Translations under genes and position numbers: made by a program
Shown here: positions 1 through 8,313 of the stretch, piece after piece
Numbering within the stretch: position 1 is the first letter of the stretch
Layout of the letters: each line of letters begins with the position of its first letter
Notes under the pieces: model-generated
Database searches by the model: none
What the model saw: only the letters and a program-made list of their open reading frames with translations
Told to the model about the DNA's origin: nothing
Source of the DNA: Hymenobacter sp. BT730
GTDB lineage: Bacteria > Bacteroidota > Bacteroidia > Cytophagales > Hymenobacteraceae
Direction of reading: 5' to 3'
NCBI RefSeq assembly: GCF_030542105.1
Contig: NZ_JAUOFB010000001.1
Location: 1,302,001 to 1,366,000 of the forward strand
Length of the DNA: 64,000 bases

Positions 1-1290
1 ACCATTCTGGGCGTGATTGTAGCCCGCCTGCTGGGTGAGGATGGTCCCAATTTTATGGCCACGCACTGGCTGCCAAATCTGCTGTTTTTTGCTGTTTTCG
101 TGGTGTTTGGTTTGTCGTTTCTGGGGTTGTTTGAAATTACTCTGCCCCATAATTTGGTGAACAAAGCCGATGCACAGGCGGACAAAGGCGGCTGGCTGGG
201 CGTGTTTTTTATGGCCTTCACGCTGGTGCTCGTATCGTTTTCCTGCACCGGCCCCATTGTAGCTACCATTCTAGGCCTGGCGGCCCGGGGCCAAACCATT
301 ACGCCCGTTATCGGGATGCTGGGCTTTTCCCTGGCCTTTGCACTGCCCTTCACACTGTTCGCTATTTTCCCCTCTTGGCTGAAAAGCCTGCCTCGCTCCG
401 GTGGCTGGCTGAACACGGTGAAAGTAGTGCTGGGCTTTGTAGAGCTGATGCTGGCGCTGAAATTCCTGAGCATGGCTGACCTGGCTTACCACTGGAACCT
501 GCTCTCCCGCGACCTGTACCTGGTACTCTGGATTGTGCTTTCAGCCCTGCTAGGAGTATATCTGCTGGGTAAGTTTAAACTCTCCCACGACAGCGACCTG
601 ACCCACTTGAGCGTAGGCCGCCTGCTGATGGCGGTGCTGGCCTTCAGCTTTATGGTGTATTTGATTCCCGGCCTGTTTGGGGCGCCGCTACCGCTACTGG
701 CTGGTTACCTGCCCCCCCAAACCAGCCGAGACTTTTCTCTGGCATCCGCCACAGCCGCGCCGGTGAGTTCCACGCGCAATGCCTTATGCGAAATCCCTCG
801 GCACGCCGATTTTCTGGAACTGCCCCACGGGCTGCAGGGCTATTTTGATCTGGAGCAGGCCAAGCGGTGCGCGCGGGCACAGAACAAGCCCATTTTTATT
901 GATTTTACCGGCCATGCCTGCGTGAACTGCCGCAAAATGGAGGCCAGCGTCTGGAGCGACCCACAGGTGCTCCAGCGTCTGCGCAACGACTTTGTGGTAG
1001 TGGCTTTATATGTGGACGACAAAACCGAGCTGCCACAAAATGAGTGGTACACCTCCAAGCGCGACGGCAAAGTGAAGCCGACCCTGGGCAAGCAAAATGC
1101 CGATTTGCAGGTAACCAAGTATGGCGTAAATGCCCAGCCTTATTACGTGCTCCTGAACCCTAACGACCCCACCGATAAGCCCCTGGTAAAGCCTGTGGCG
1201 TACGAAGCCAGCGTCAGTAGCTTTGTTCAGTTTTTAGATGCTGGCCTGGCACAATACCGGCAGCAAGCGCAAGCGGTAGTAGTGCGGTAA
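1..1290 (+). CDS. DsbD-like thiol:disulfide interchange protein (5' truncated by window)
   Basis: The reading frame is open to base 1, so the N-terminus lies outside the window. The visible part begins with hydrophobic segments typical of the DsbD/CcdA membrane core, including an SFSCTGP motif with the expected membrane cysteine. Further membrane helices follow, up to about residue 235. The C-terminal part is a periplasmic thioredoxin-fold domain with a CVNC redox motif in the context FTGHACVNCRKME. By family knowledge DsbD carries electrons from cytoplasmic thioredoxin across the inner membrane to periplasmic thiol partners. The second membrane cysteine and any N-terminal DsbD alpha domain cannot be judged here. 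The family call is firm; the exact partner (DsbC-like or cytochrome c maturation) is unknown. Confidence 0.88.
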   Translation, partial: TILGVIVARLLGEDGPNFMATHWLPNLLFFAVFVVFGLSFLGLFEITLPHNLVNKADAQADKGGWLGVFFMAFTLVLVSFSCTGPIVATILGLAARGQTITPVIGMLGFSLAFALPFTLFAIFPSWLKSLPRSGGWLNTVKVVLGFVELMLALKFLSMADLAYHWNLLSRDLYLVLWIVLSALLGVYLLGKFKLSHDSDLTHLSVGRLLMAVLAFSFMVYLIPGLFGAPLPLLAGYLPPQTSRDFSLASATAAPVSSTRNALCEIPRHADFLELPHGLQGYFDLEQAKRCARAQNKPIFIDFTGHACVNCRKMEASVWSDPQVLQRLRNDFVVVALYVDDKTELPQNEWYTSKRDGKVKPTLGKQNADLQVTKYGVNAQPYYVLLNPNDPTDKPLVKPVAYEASVSSFVQFLDAGLAQYRQQAQAVVVR

Positions 1291-1336
1291 ATCAAATTTT
1301 CACTGCTTTCATCTTTCATCAGTTTCTATTTCCTGC

Positions 1337-2449
1337 ATGAAAAAAGTATTGTTAATGCTGAGCACAGTGTGGCTACTGAGCCCGGTGCTCAGCCAGGCCC
1401 AGACTAAAGCACCAGATCCGGGGCGCATCACGCTGGTTATACACGGCGGCGCTGGCACCATTACCAAGGCCCTGATGACGCCCGAAAAGGAAAAGGCCTA
1501 TCAGGAAGCACTTAATCTGGCCCTGCAAACCGGCTACGCTATTCTGAAAAAAGGGGGCACTTCCCTGGATGCCGTAGAAGCCACGGTGCGGGTAATGGAA
1601 GACTCGCCTTTGTTTAATGCCGGCAAAGGGGCCGTATTCACCCATGAAGGCCGTAATGAGATGGACGCGGCTATTATGGAAGGTCAGACCCTGAAAGCGG
1701 GTTCGGTAGCAGGCGTCACCGTCATTCGGAACCCCATTACGGCGGCAAGGGCTGTGATGGAAAAATCGGAGCACGTGATGATGGTAGGGCCCGGAGCCGA
1801 AGCTTTTGCCCGAGAAAAGGGGCTGGAAATCGTGTCGCCTGAATATTTCTATACCGAGGCCCGTTACCAGCAGCTACAAAAAGCCCTGCAGCAGGAAAAA
1901 AGCGCCGGCACCCCCGACCAGCTCAATGCCCCCACTAAAGCCAGTGAGTCGGTTCCCAAGAAAACCAAGGTGAAAATGAAAGCCGGCAAAGCACAGGGCC
2001 GTGCTCCGGAGAATAACATCTTCACCGAAGGCAAGAAATACGGTACCGTAGGCGCAGTGGCGCTGGACCAGTATGGCAACCTGGCGGCCGCCACCAGCAC
2101 CGGCGGCATGACTAACAAACGGTATGGCCGCGTAGGCGATGCGCCTATCATAGGGGCAGGCACTTACGCCGATAACAATGCCTGTGCCGTGTCATGTACG
2201 GGCTGGGGCGAGTTCTTTATTCGGGCTACGGTAGCCCGGGATGTAGCGGCCCGGGTAGAATATCAGCAAAAACCATTGGCACAGGCCGCGCAGGCTACCA
2301 TTGATAAAGTGGGCAAAATGGGCGGCGATGGCGGCCTGATTGCGCTGGACCGCCAGGGTAATGTGGCCATGCCATTTAACTCCGAAGGCATGTACCGCGG
2401 CTTTATTAAAGCCGATGGAAAAAGCCAGATCCTGATTTACAAAGAATAG
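1337..2449 (+). CDS. Isoaspartyl peptidase / type 2 L-asparaginase (Ntn hydrolase), exported
   Basis: This 370-residue protein starts with a signal peptide (Lys-Lys, hydrophobic stretch, SQAQ cleavage region). The IHGGAGT motif near residue 36 and the YGTVGAVALD motif identify a plant-type asparaginase/isoaspartyl dipeptidase. The precursor cuts itself before a Thr, here about Thr237, which becomes the nucleophile. Further family motifs are STGGMTNKRYGRVGD and GAGTYADN. The linker just before the cleavage site (about residues 186-230) is rich in Lys, Pro and Ala and looks like a lineage-specific extension. The role is removal of isoaspartyl peptides or asparagine breakdown in the periplasm. 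It follows the DsbD-like gene by 46 bases and ends at a strong terminator. Confidence 0.92.
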   Translation: MKKVLLMLSTVWLLSPVLSQAQTKAPDPGRITLVIHGGAGTITKALMTPEKEKAYQEALNLALQTGYAILKKGGTSLDAVEATVRVMEDSPLFNAGKGAVFTHEGRNEMDAAIMEGQTLKAGSVAGVTVIRNPITAARAVMEKSEHVMMVGPGAEAFAREKGLEIVSPEYFYTEARYQQLQKALQQEKSAGTPDQLNAPTKASESVPKKTKVKMKAGKAQGRAPENNIFTEGKKYGTVGAVALDQYGNLAAATSTGGMTNKRYGRVGDAPIIGAGTYADNNACAVSCTGWGEFFIRATVARDVAARVEYQQKPLAQAAQATIDKVGKMGGDGGLIALDRQGNVAMPFNSEGMYRGFIKADGKSQILIYKE

Positions 2450-2475
2450 CACATTGTAGCACGCATGCAACCAAA

Positions 2476-2516
2476 AGCCCCATTAGCTACTCTGGTAGCT
2501 AATGGGGCTTTTTTTT
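2476..2516 (+). terminator. Intrinsic terminator after isoaspartyl peptidase gene
   Basis: A perfect 15-bp stem (2476-2490 with 2495-2509) closes a TCTG loop and is followed by a T tract to 2516. Confidence 0.92.
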
Positions 2517-2589
2517 ATGGTTCGTGGCTTTTGTAAAGGAAAAAAGGGACCTTTGCACGTTTTTTTAGCCGGCACTTTAGCCTGGTATA

Positions 2590-2657
2590 CAAAAAGAAAG
2601 GCTGCACCCACCCAGATGCAGCCTCCTAGAAAAGAACGCACCCACCCAGATACGTTC
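2590..2657 (-). terminator. Twin hairpins with identical loops; the last has a U tract
   Basis: Two adjacent stem-loops, 2600-2623 and 2634-2657, share an identical 14-base core (2604-2617 and 2638-2651) that forms the loop, while their stems differ. The first has a 7-bp stem; the second has a 5-bp stem plus an extra pair beyond a mismatch. Read on the minus strand, the hairpin at 2600-2623 is followed by a T-rich stretch (2599-2591), as in an intrinsic terminator. It would end a transcript coming from the tRNA-like gene at 2696-2810. The repeated loop is G-rich on that strand. The terminator role of the distal hairpin is fairly likely; why the loop is duplicated is unknown. Confidence 0.6.
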
Positions 2658-2695
2658 CAATGTTTACCCCACACATAATCCATCCAAAGATGTTG

Positions 2696-2810
2696 CTGTA
2701 GAAGGAGGGCTCGAACCTCCACGGAGTAGTTAGCCGGCCGCCGGACCAGTTTTTCCCGAATCTCCACCCCCGAGAGAGGAGGGTATGTCTGCCAATTCCA
2801 TCATCCTACA
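2696..2810 (-). tRNA. tRNA-Leu-like class II RNA, anticodon CUC, oversized variable arm
   Basis: On the minus strand a cloverleaf can be drawn. The 7-bp acceptor stem is 2810-2804 with 2703-2697, including one G-U pair. The D arm closely follows the tRNA-Leu pattern (GGAATTGGCAGAC). The anticodon stem is 2783-2779 with 2771-2767. The 7-base anticodon loop reads CTCTCTC, giving CUC at 2776-2774. The T arm is GGAGG, TTCGAGC, CCTCC (2720-2704). The discriminator is G (2696) and no CCA is encoded. Several points are abnormal. No standard class II tRNA reads CUC. Position 37 is U instead of a purine. The variable region is about 46 bases (2766-2721) and can fold into its own GC-rich hairpin. It could be a decayed tRNA-Leu, an allo-tRNA, or a tRNA-like regulatory RNA. 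The fold is well supported; function in translation is doubtful. Confidence 0.6.
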
Positions 2811-2876
2811 ATATCCTCAAAGCCGCTTGCGTTTGATTATGACAAATGTAGGCGTTTGTCCTTAATAATAAAATTA

Positions 2877-2906
2877 TTGCAGGTTATGTGAATAAAATTT
2901 ACATTG
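2877..2906 (+). promoter_or_regulatory. Possible Bacteroidetes-type promoter for the Lrp gene
   Basis: TTG at 2877-2879 and TACATTG at 2900-2906, 20 bases apart, resemble the Bacteroidetes -33/-7 pattern (TTTG and TAnnTTTG). They lie in an AT-rich stretch about 55 bases before the start codon. The match to the -7 box is imperfect. Confidence 0.35.
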
Positions 2907-2959
2907 TTTTTATATAAACGCTTAATTGGTTAACAAATCCTCAATCATACATTTCAAAA

Positions 2960-3424
2960 ATGGCCCGTAATTATGAACTTGATGAGACAGATCGAAGGAT
3001 TCTGGCTCTGCTTATCGACGATGCGAAGATGCCATACACTGAAATTGCCCGGAAGGTGCATGTATCAGGCGGCACAGTACACGTGCGCATGTCCCGGATG
3101 GAGGAATTAGGTATTGTGAAGGGCGCCACCCTGAACATTGACTATGCTCAACTGGGGTACGATATCAATGCCTTCCTGGGCATTTATCTCAACAAAAGCT
3201 CCGTGTACAACAGCGTGGCCGAGCAACTGAAAGCCATTCCTGAAATCCTGAGCATCTACTACACCACCGGTAACTACAGCCTGTTTGCCCGCATCATCTG
3301 CCGCGACACTAACCACCTTCGGGAAGTCCTGCACGATAAGATTCAGCTGATCGAAGGCATTGAGCGTACTGAAACCCTTATCTCTCTCGAAGAAACTCTG
3401 AACCGCCCCATTCAGCTGGTGTAA
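2960..3424 (+). CDS. Lrp/AsnC family transcriptional regulator
   Basis: This is a 154-residue protein of normal family length. It has an N-terminal helix-turn-helix (LDETDRRILALLIDDAKMPYTEIA onward, about residues 7-60) and a C-terminal RAM/AsnC ligand-binding domain (about residues 65-150) ending in a typical SLEETLNRPI segment. Family members bind amino acids and control amino-acid metabolism genes as dimers or octamers. The gene stands alone, transcribed away from the tRNA-Leu-like locus at 2696-2810, with an AT-rich gap of about 150 bases between them. Its regulon and ligand cannot be told from sequence. The start is the only suitable ATG and is followed directly by the expected N-terminus. 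Confidence 0.95.
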   Translation: MARNYELDETDRRILALLIDDAKMPYTEIARKVHVSGGTVHVRMSRMEELGIVKGATLNIDYAQLGYDINAFLGIYLNKSSVYNSVAEQLKAIPEILSIYYTTGNYSLFARIICRDTNHLREVLHDKIQLIEGIERTETLISLEETLNRPIQLV

Positions 3425-3446
3425 CCTTTTTGCAAAGCCTTTTTAA

Positions 3447-3484
3447 AGCCCGCTGTGCCGCAACTGCGCCACAGCGGGCTTTTT
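3447..3484 (+). terminator. Intrinsic terminator after Lrp gene
   Basis: An 11-bp perfect stem (3447-3457 with 3470-3480) is followed by TTTT. Confidence 0.88.
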
Positions 3485-3712
3485 GCATTTGCACTAAGGC
3501 TCAGCTTGAGATTGTACTTTTTTGGAATGATATAAATGTGATAATAATTTTAAATTATTTACTTATTTTAATTTTGATGAACAAAAAATATACATATTAT
3601 TACAACAAATAGCCTTTAACCAATCTGATACTGCTTTACCGCCATAAGGTTGTTTCTGTTTGCTTGCGAAGCAGACAGTGTTGGAGTTTTCTCATTCTTA
3701 TTCATTATTCTC
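3485..3712 (+). other. AT-rich intergenic region upstream of the T9SS protein gene
   Basis: No gene is seen. The centre (about 3520-3610) is very AT-rich. It holds one sequence matching the Bacteroidetes -7 box, TAATTTTG at 3569-3576, but no convincing -33 element at the right distance. It probably contains the promoter of the following gene. Confidence 0.4.
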
Positions 3713-6694
3713 ATGAATGCTACTTCTACTTCTATGCTGCGTCGTGGGCTGCTGGTGCTGGTGCTGGCCCTGCTTGCACATGCCGCCACCTTTGCACAGG
3801 CCGTAGGCGACTACCGTTCTTCCAATACCAACAATCAGCTGGATTTTATGAGCACTGCTGGTTGGGATGTGTATACAGCAACCGGTTGGAGAGCCAACGG
3901 GTCTGCAGCTCTCGACATCACTAAAACCTTCACCATTCGCCACACTAAGGTGTTTTCCAGCAATAGCACCAATTCCACCTTTGCAAAAATCATTGTAAAG
4001 AAGGAAACAGGTTCCCTGATTGGGAAGCTAACGGTGAGTGGGAAGCTACTCTGCACCGACATGGTGGTAGATGGAACCGGCGCTATGCTAACTGTAGATG
4101 CTACCACCGCCTCGTTTTCAAAAACTACTGCTCAGAATGGGGGTATTATCTACTTAAACAAGTCTTCCCTTTTAGGCAACGTAACACTTAGCTCCCTGGC
4201 CGTTTTGCGTGTTACGGGTACTAATAATGCTATTGTATTAGGGCCTGTTACGGCAAGTGATGATGCCGAGCTGTCCATTGAAGGTCCTGGCGCTCTGGTT
4301 TCGGGTGTAAATATTATGGATGGTGGTATACTCACTATCAAAGCGGCTACTACCCTCAAAGGAGTGCAGGTGCAGCAGGGTGGCCTGATTCAGCGCACCA
4401 GCAGCGCTGAGCTATTGATTGATGAGACGGTAGGTGTTACGGATATGCAACTCAATGGCCAGTGGATTGATGCTCCCAGTGCTACCGATATAAAGTTCAG
4501 CACGGGGGCCACTATGGCCGTAGGTGCAACCGGCACTTATGAATACGCGAATAACGGAGGCAAACTCCCCCTGGCCACCTGGGATCCGGCCTCAACGCTG
4601 GAAATAGTGGGCGTGAAGGATGCCGCGACTTTTACAGGAAACGATAACCAGACCTTTGGGAATATTATCTGGAATACGCCCAGCTCAACAACGCCAATCT
4701 TTCGGCTAAGCCCTTCCGGCAACATGAAAATTGCGGGTAAGCTCAGCGTGAGAAGTACTGGCAGTGGCGAGTTGGAACTGCTGGCTCCAACAGGGGCCCA
4801 GAAAAAGACTATGACCATTGGCAGCTATGAGCAAACGGCAGGCGTTGTCAATGTGTCACGCACTGGTACATCTACAGCTCTGCAGACGGTAAATGTGGCG
4901 GGCAACTTCTCAGTAACCGGCAGTTTCAGGATCAGCAATTCGACTTCCACAGGCCCTAACTCCGTCATTGTGGGTGGTACCACCCGCATCAATAATAACT
5001 CGAAACTGGTGGTAAGTGGTGGTGTTCCTAGTTCGGCCGCCGCTACCGGTGAGCTACACTTGCAGGGCGACCTGATTATGGACAGTGGCAGTAAGCTGGA
5101 AGAAACCGCTTCTGCTGCTAATGGCTCTACGGTAGCAACTGTTGTTTTTGATGGCGGCAAACAGCAGAACTATATTAACACGAGCGGGAACGCCACAACA
5201 GTTGGGCGGGTAAACGTAACAGTAGCTGCAGGCACTACTCTGAATATGGCAAACTATGAGTTGCTTTCAGATGCTACCACGGTGAACGGCGGAATTTTCA
5301 CGGTGAGTGCAAAGGCTACCCTCATGATTGGTCATGCAGCGGGTATTGCCAGATTTAATGCGAATAATGCTGCAGCAAGCGCCAAAGGAAATATCCAGCT
5401 AAAGGCCGCGCGTACCTATGCGGCTGGTGCCACTTACATCTATACAGGGACTGCCGGCGAGCAGGTAACCGGCAACGGATTGCCGGCCACCTTGAATACG
5501 AATGGCAAGCTGGTAGTAGATAACCCTTCTGGAAACGTTACCCTAAGCCAGGCCCTAACAATTAATGGTGTTTTGAGCCTGAAACAAGGGTACTTAAAGA
5601 CCAACGGTCAGGTACTTACCCTAGGATTGCAAGGTTCCTGGCAGGATGCCAGTGACAACAGCTACGTAGAAGGCTCTATGCAGCGGGTTGTAGATAACCC
5701 TGCTACGGTGTATACCTTCCCAATTGGGAATACCGATGGGCTGCAGCTGGCAGGTGTACGGCCACAAAGCGCCGAGGTAGCCACCTTTGAGATGAACACC
5801 TACCGGTTTTCGGCCCCTTCACCTATGTCTTTTGCGGCTGGCTCGGGGCTAATGAAAGTGAGCATGCAGCAATACTGGAATGTGCGCCGGGCATCCGGTA
5901 CGGGCGATGCCTTCGTTCGTCTCTACTACACCCTGCCATATAGCGACGTTTCTGAGGCGCCCGATGCTCAGAAAGACCTGCGCGTGGCCGGGTTCGATGG
6001 ATCGTTCTGGCAGAGCTATGGCCAGGAGGGGTTGCCCAATACCTTGGAGCGCTACCTCACTTCCGGCTCGGCTCTGGCTATAACCGATGCTTTCAAGCCC
6101 GTAACCTTTGGCAGCGGCTCTGTCCGCAATCCACTGCCAATTGAGCTGATCAGCTTTAAGGCTAAGTTGCTGCCTAACCAGAATGTGCAATTAACCTGGC
6201 AGACGGCCCAGGAGCGTGACTGCAAACAATTTGAGGTGCAGGTCTCTACTGATGGCCGTACGTTCAAAGGCATTGGCACCTACCAGGCCCGGGGCGCCGC
6301 AACTTCCATTTCCAGCTATGAGCACCTAGACAAAACAGCTTTTCTGGGCAGTGAAACCACGCGCTACTACCGCCTGGAACAGATAGATAATGACGGCTCA
6401 CTCTACCATTTTCCGGTAATAACCGTGAACGGTGGTGGCCGCAATGTGCGGCTAACTGCCTGGCCGGTACCTGCTACTGATCAGCTCACGGTCAGCTTCC
6501 GGGCTGCGCAGCCACGCACGGCTATTCGTATTCTGGACGCCGCCGGCCGCGTGTGTGCTGAGCAAATTGCCACCTCCGAAACCAACAGAACTATCACCGT
6601 ACCAATGTCAGTTGCCAGCCTGCGGAACGGTCTATACTTAGTGCAAATCAATAGTGTTAGCGGAATAGAACAGTTCCGGTTTATCAAGGAATAA
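3713..6694 (+). CDS. Large secreted protein with type IX secretion (T9SS type A) sorting domain
   Basis: A 993-residue protein. I chose the ATG at 3713 because it is followed directly by a signal peptide (LRRGLLVLVLALLAHAATFAQA); a longer frame from 3650 would place 21 odd residues before it. The body is rich in Gly, Thr, Ser and Asn with short beta-strand-like repeats, as in surface adhesins, but I recognise no enzyme domain. The final 80 residues (from about LTAWPVPATDQL to QFRFIKE) match the Por secretion C-terminal sorting domain that directs Bacteroidetes proteins through T9SS and is then cleaved. A fibronectin-like stretch just before it (about residues 800-880) is typical of such cargo. 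It is probably an exported surface or released protein of unknown role. Confidence 0.85.
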   Translation: MNATSTSMLRRGLLVLVLALLAHAATFAQAVGDYRSSNTNNQLDFMSTAGWDVYTATGWRANGSAALDITKTFTIRHTKVFSSNSTNSTFAKIIVKKETGSLIGKLTVSGKLLCTDMVVDGTGAMLTVDATTASFSKTTAQNGGIIYLNKSSLLGNVTLSSLAVLRVTGTNNAIVLGPVTASDDAELSIEGPGALVSGVNIMDGGILTIKAATTLKGVQVQQGGLIQRTSSAELLIDETVGVTDMQLNGQWIDAPSATDIKFSTGATMAVGATGTYEYANNGGKLPLATWDPASTLEIVGVKDAATFTGNDNQTFGNIIWNTPSSTTPIFRLSPSGNMKIAGKLSVRSTGSGELELLAPTGAQKKTMTIGSYEQTAGVVNVSRTGTSTALQTVNVAGNFSVTGSFRISNSTSTGPNSVIVGGTTRINNNSKLVVSGGVPSSAAATGELHLQGDLIMDSGSKLEETASAANGSTVATVVFDGGKQQNYINTSGNATTVGRVNVTVAAGTTLNMANYELLSDATTVNGGIFTVSAKATLMIGHAAGIARFNANNAAASAKGNIQLKAARTYAAGATYIYTGTAGEQVTGNGLPATLNTNGKLVVDNPSGNVTLSQALTINGVLSLKQGYLKTNGQVLTLGLQGSWQDASDNSYVEGSMQRVVDNPATVYTFPIGNTDGLQLAGVRPQSAEVATFEMNTYRFSAPSPMSFAAGSGLMKVSMQQYWNVRRASGTGDAFVRLYYTLPYSDVSEAPDAQKDLRVAGFDGSFWQSYGQEGLPNTLERYLTSGSALAITDAFKPVTFGSGSVRNPLPIELISFKAKLLPNQNVQLTWQTAQERDCKQFEVQVSTDGRTFKGIGTYQARGAATSISSYEHLDKTAFLGSETTRYYRLEQIDNDGSLYHFPVITVNGGGRNVRLTAWPVPATDQLTVSFRAAQPRTAIRILDAAGRVCAEQIATSETNRTITVPMSVASLRNGLYLVQINSVSGIEQFRFIKE

Positions 6695-6702
6695 GGGTGT
6701 AT

Positions 6703-6735
6703 GTCCGCATTGCTGGTGGGTCTGGCAATGCGGAC
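6703..6735 (+). terminator. Hairpin downstream of T9SS protein gene
   Basis: An 11-bp perfect stem (6703-6713 with 6725-6735) begins a few bases after the stop codon. The bases after it are AT-rich but lack a clean T tract, so termination efficiency is uncertain. Confidence 0.6.
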
Positions 6736-6824
6736 AACTTATTTTATAGTTGTTGGTATAAATCTAAAAGCTGTGTTTAATACAATTTTGTATATTTAAG
6801 GGTTTCGTATTTAGTTGGGCGGCC

Positions 6825-7778
6825 ATGAGAGTATTAATTACGGTCTTCATTATCTGGCTGCTGCCGCAATGGGTACATAGCCAAAGTATGCCGGCCGTTT
6901 ATTTGAATGACCATGACGAAGAAACCATACCCGATAGCGCTACCCACTACCGTATTATAGAGCGAAAGACTGATGCCGGCTACGCCATGCGGGACTATGC
7001 CATGAATGGCGTGCTCCTACTACGTGGTACCTTTCTCAGTACGGAGCCGCCTCTACGTAATGGCCTGTTCACCTGGTATCATCCCAATGGTTCCAAGGCG
7101 AGTCAGGTGCATTTTAATGATGACGAGCCCGAAGGAGTATATGTGGCCTGGTATGATAACGGGAAAGTAAGTGAGCGTGGTCAGTATGAAGAAGGCCAGC
7201 GCGTAGGGCGCTGGGTAACGGTACACCGAAACGGACAAAAACGCTCGGAGGGGCGCTACCTATATGGCCGCCCGGTAGGCGAATGGCGCTATTACTACAA
7301 TACTGGTCAGCTAAGCTCCATTGAGCTGCTGGACCGTAGCAAAGGCCCCGCCCTTATCTTTTTCAATGAGGATGGCTCTCCTTATGTAGGCAAATTGCAG
7401 CGCCACCAGAAACCGGAATTTCCCGGCGGCGAAACCGCCCTGCTGGATTTCTTAGCCCGCAATACCAATTACCCCCGCGATACGCGCCGTAAAGGCATTA
7501 CCGGCAAAGTATACGTTTCCTATACCGTGGATGAAAATGGCTATGTAGGACAGGTGCGGGTTGTACGGGGGCTGGCCCACGAGGCCGATAATGAGGCCCG
7601 CCGTGTAGTGGCTAGTCTGCCGCAATTCCGGCCCGGCCGTGAGTACAATGTGCCCACCGCCGTAACCTACACCGTACCTATTTCCTTCGCGCCCACCTTT
7701 AACCTGTTTGGTGGTGCACACCCACCACGCATTCTGCCCACAGAGGCCCAGGTTGGTTTCCCCGGCCCGCACTATTAA
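6825..7778 (+). CDS. YwqK/MORN-repeat protein fused to a TonB C-terminal domain
   Basis: This 317-residue protein begins with a signal peptide (ending near HSQS). The middle part (about residues 65-185) carries repeats such as GLFTWYHPNGSKASQ, GVYVAWYDNGKVSERGQY and GEWRYYYNTGQLSS, typical of YwqK/MORN-like modules. The C-terminal part (about residues 220-295) is a TonB/energy-transducer C-terminal domain, seen in GKVYVSYTVDENGYVGQVRVVRG and the later ALPQFRPG-like motif (here SLPQFRPGREYN). In canonical TonB this domain touches outer-membrane receptors, but here there is a cleavable signal and no obvious Pro-rich spacer or membrane anchor, so energy transduction is uncertain. It is more likely an exported protein using a TonB-fold binding module. 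It shares a bidirectional terminator with trxA. Confidence 0.8.
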   Translation: MRVLITVFIIWLLPQWVHSQSMPAVYLNDHDEETIPDSATHYRIIERKTDAGYAMRDYAMNGVLLLRGTFLSTEPPLRNGLFTWYHPNGSKASQVHFNDDEPEGVYVAWYDNGKVSERGQYEEGQRVGRWVTVHRNGQKRSEGRYLYGRPVGEWRYYYNTGQLSSIELLDRSKGPALIFFNEDGSPYVGKLQRHQKPEFPGGETALLDFLARNTNYPRDTRRKGITGKVYVSYTVDENGYVGQVRVVRGLAHEADNEARRVVASLPQFRPGREYNVPTAVTYTVPISFAPTFNLFGGAHPPRILPTEAQVGFPGPHY

Positions 7779-7796
7779 CAACAATCAATAACCAGT

Positions 7797-7849
7797 CAAC
7801 CAATAGAAAGCCCTGCTCCGTGTATCGGAGCAGGGCTTTCTATTGGTTG
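7797..7849. terminator. Bidirectional terminator between the TonB-domain gene and trxA
   Basis: A perfect 24-bp stem (7797-7820 with 7826-7849) closes a TGTAT loop between two convergent genes. Its core contains AGAAAG and CTTTCT, giving T-rich sides on both strands. Confidence 0.85.
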
Positions 7850-7866
7850 TTAGAGGAGGTAACCGA

Positions 7867-8196
7867 CTAAGCAGTTACCTGGGCATCCAGCTTTTGAGCC
7901 AGTACGTGCTTAGGCACAGCACCAACTTGCTTATCTACAACCTGACCGTTTTTGAACACCAGCAGCGTAGGAATGCTGCGGATGCCAAATTTGGCCGAGG
8001 TCTGAGGGTTAGCGTCTACGTCTACTTTGCCAATAACGGCTTTGCCTTCGTACTCTCCAGCCAGCTCTTCTACTACCGGACCCACCATGCGGCACGGGCC
8101 ACACCACTCGGCCCAGAAATCCACGAGCACGGGTTTGTCGGAGTTGATGATCTGGTCGAAGTTGGCATCGGTAATTTCGATGGCTTTATGTCCCAT
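7867..8196 (-). CDS. trxA: Thioredoxin
   Basis: This 109-residue protein has the standard length and the active-site motif [11 protein letters not shown] (Cys32 and Cys35). It also has the cis-Pro segment [12 protein letters not shown] and the conserved KVDVDANP stretch. It is a cytoplasmic disulfide reductase that supplies electrons to ribonucleotide reductase, peroxiredoxins and the DsbD system; a DsbD-like gene lies at the start of this window. It is read in the same direction as dnaE, 181 bases downstream of it. The spacer (8197-8377) holds a hairpin and probably its own promoter. Confidence 0.97.
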   Translation of the reverse strand: MGHKAIEITDANFDQIINSDKPVLVDFWAEWCGPCRMVGPVVEELAGEYEGKAVIGKVDVDANPQTSAKFGIRSIPTLLVFKNGQVVDKQVGAVPKHVLAQKLDAQVTA

Positions 8197-8313
8197 GATA
8201 AAAGGGGTTTGTTGTGGTGACGTTGAAAATGCTTCTTACGAGGCTTGGGTCTGCAAGGTAGCAGATTGCGGTTCAAACAAGGAGCGCGCCGGAAAGTTCA
8301 GTCGGCCAGTTTG

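Noticed and set aside
2483..2767. 94-codon minus-strand frame across the tRNA-like region
   Set aside because: It runs through the hairpins and the tRNA-like gene; the RNA structure explains the sequence better.
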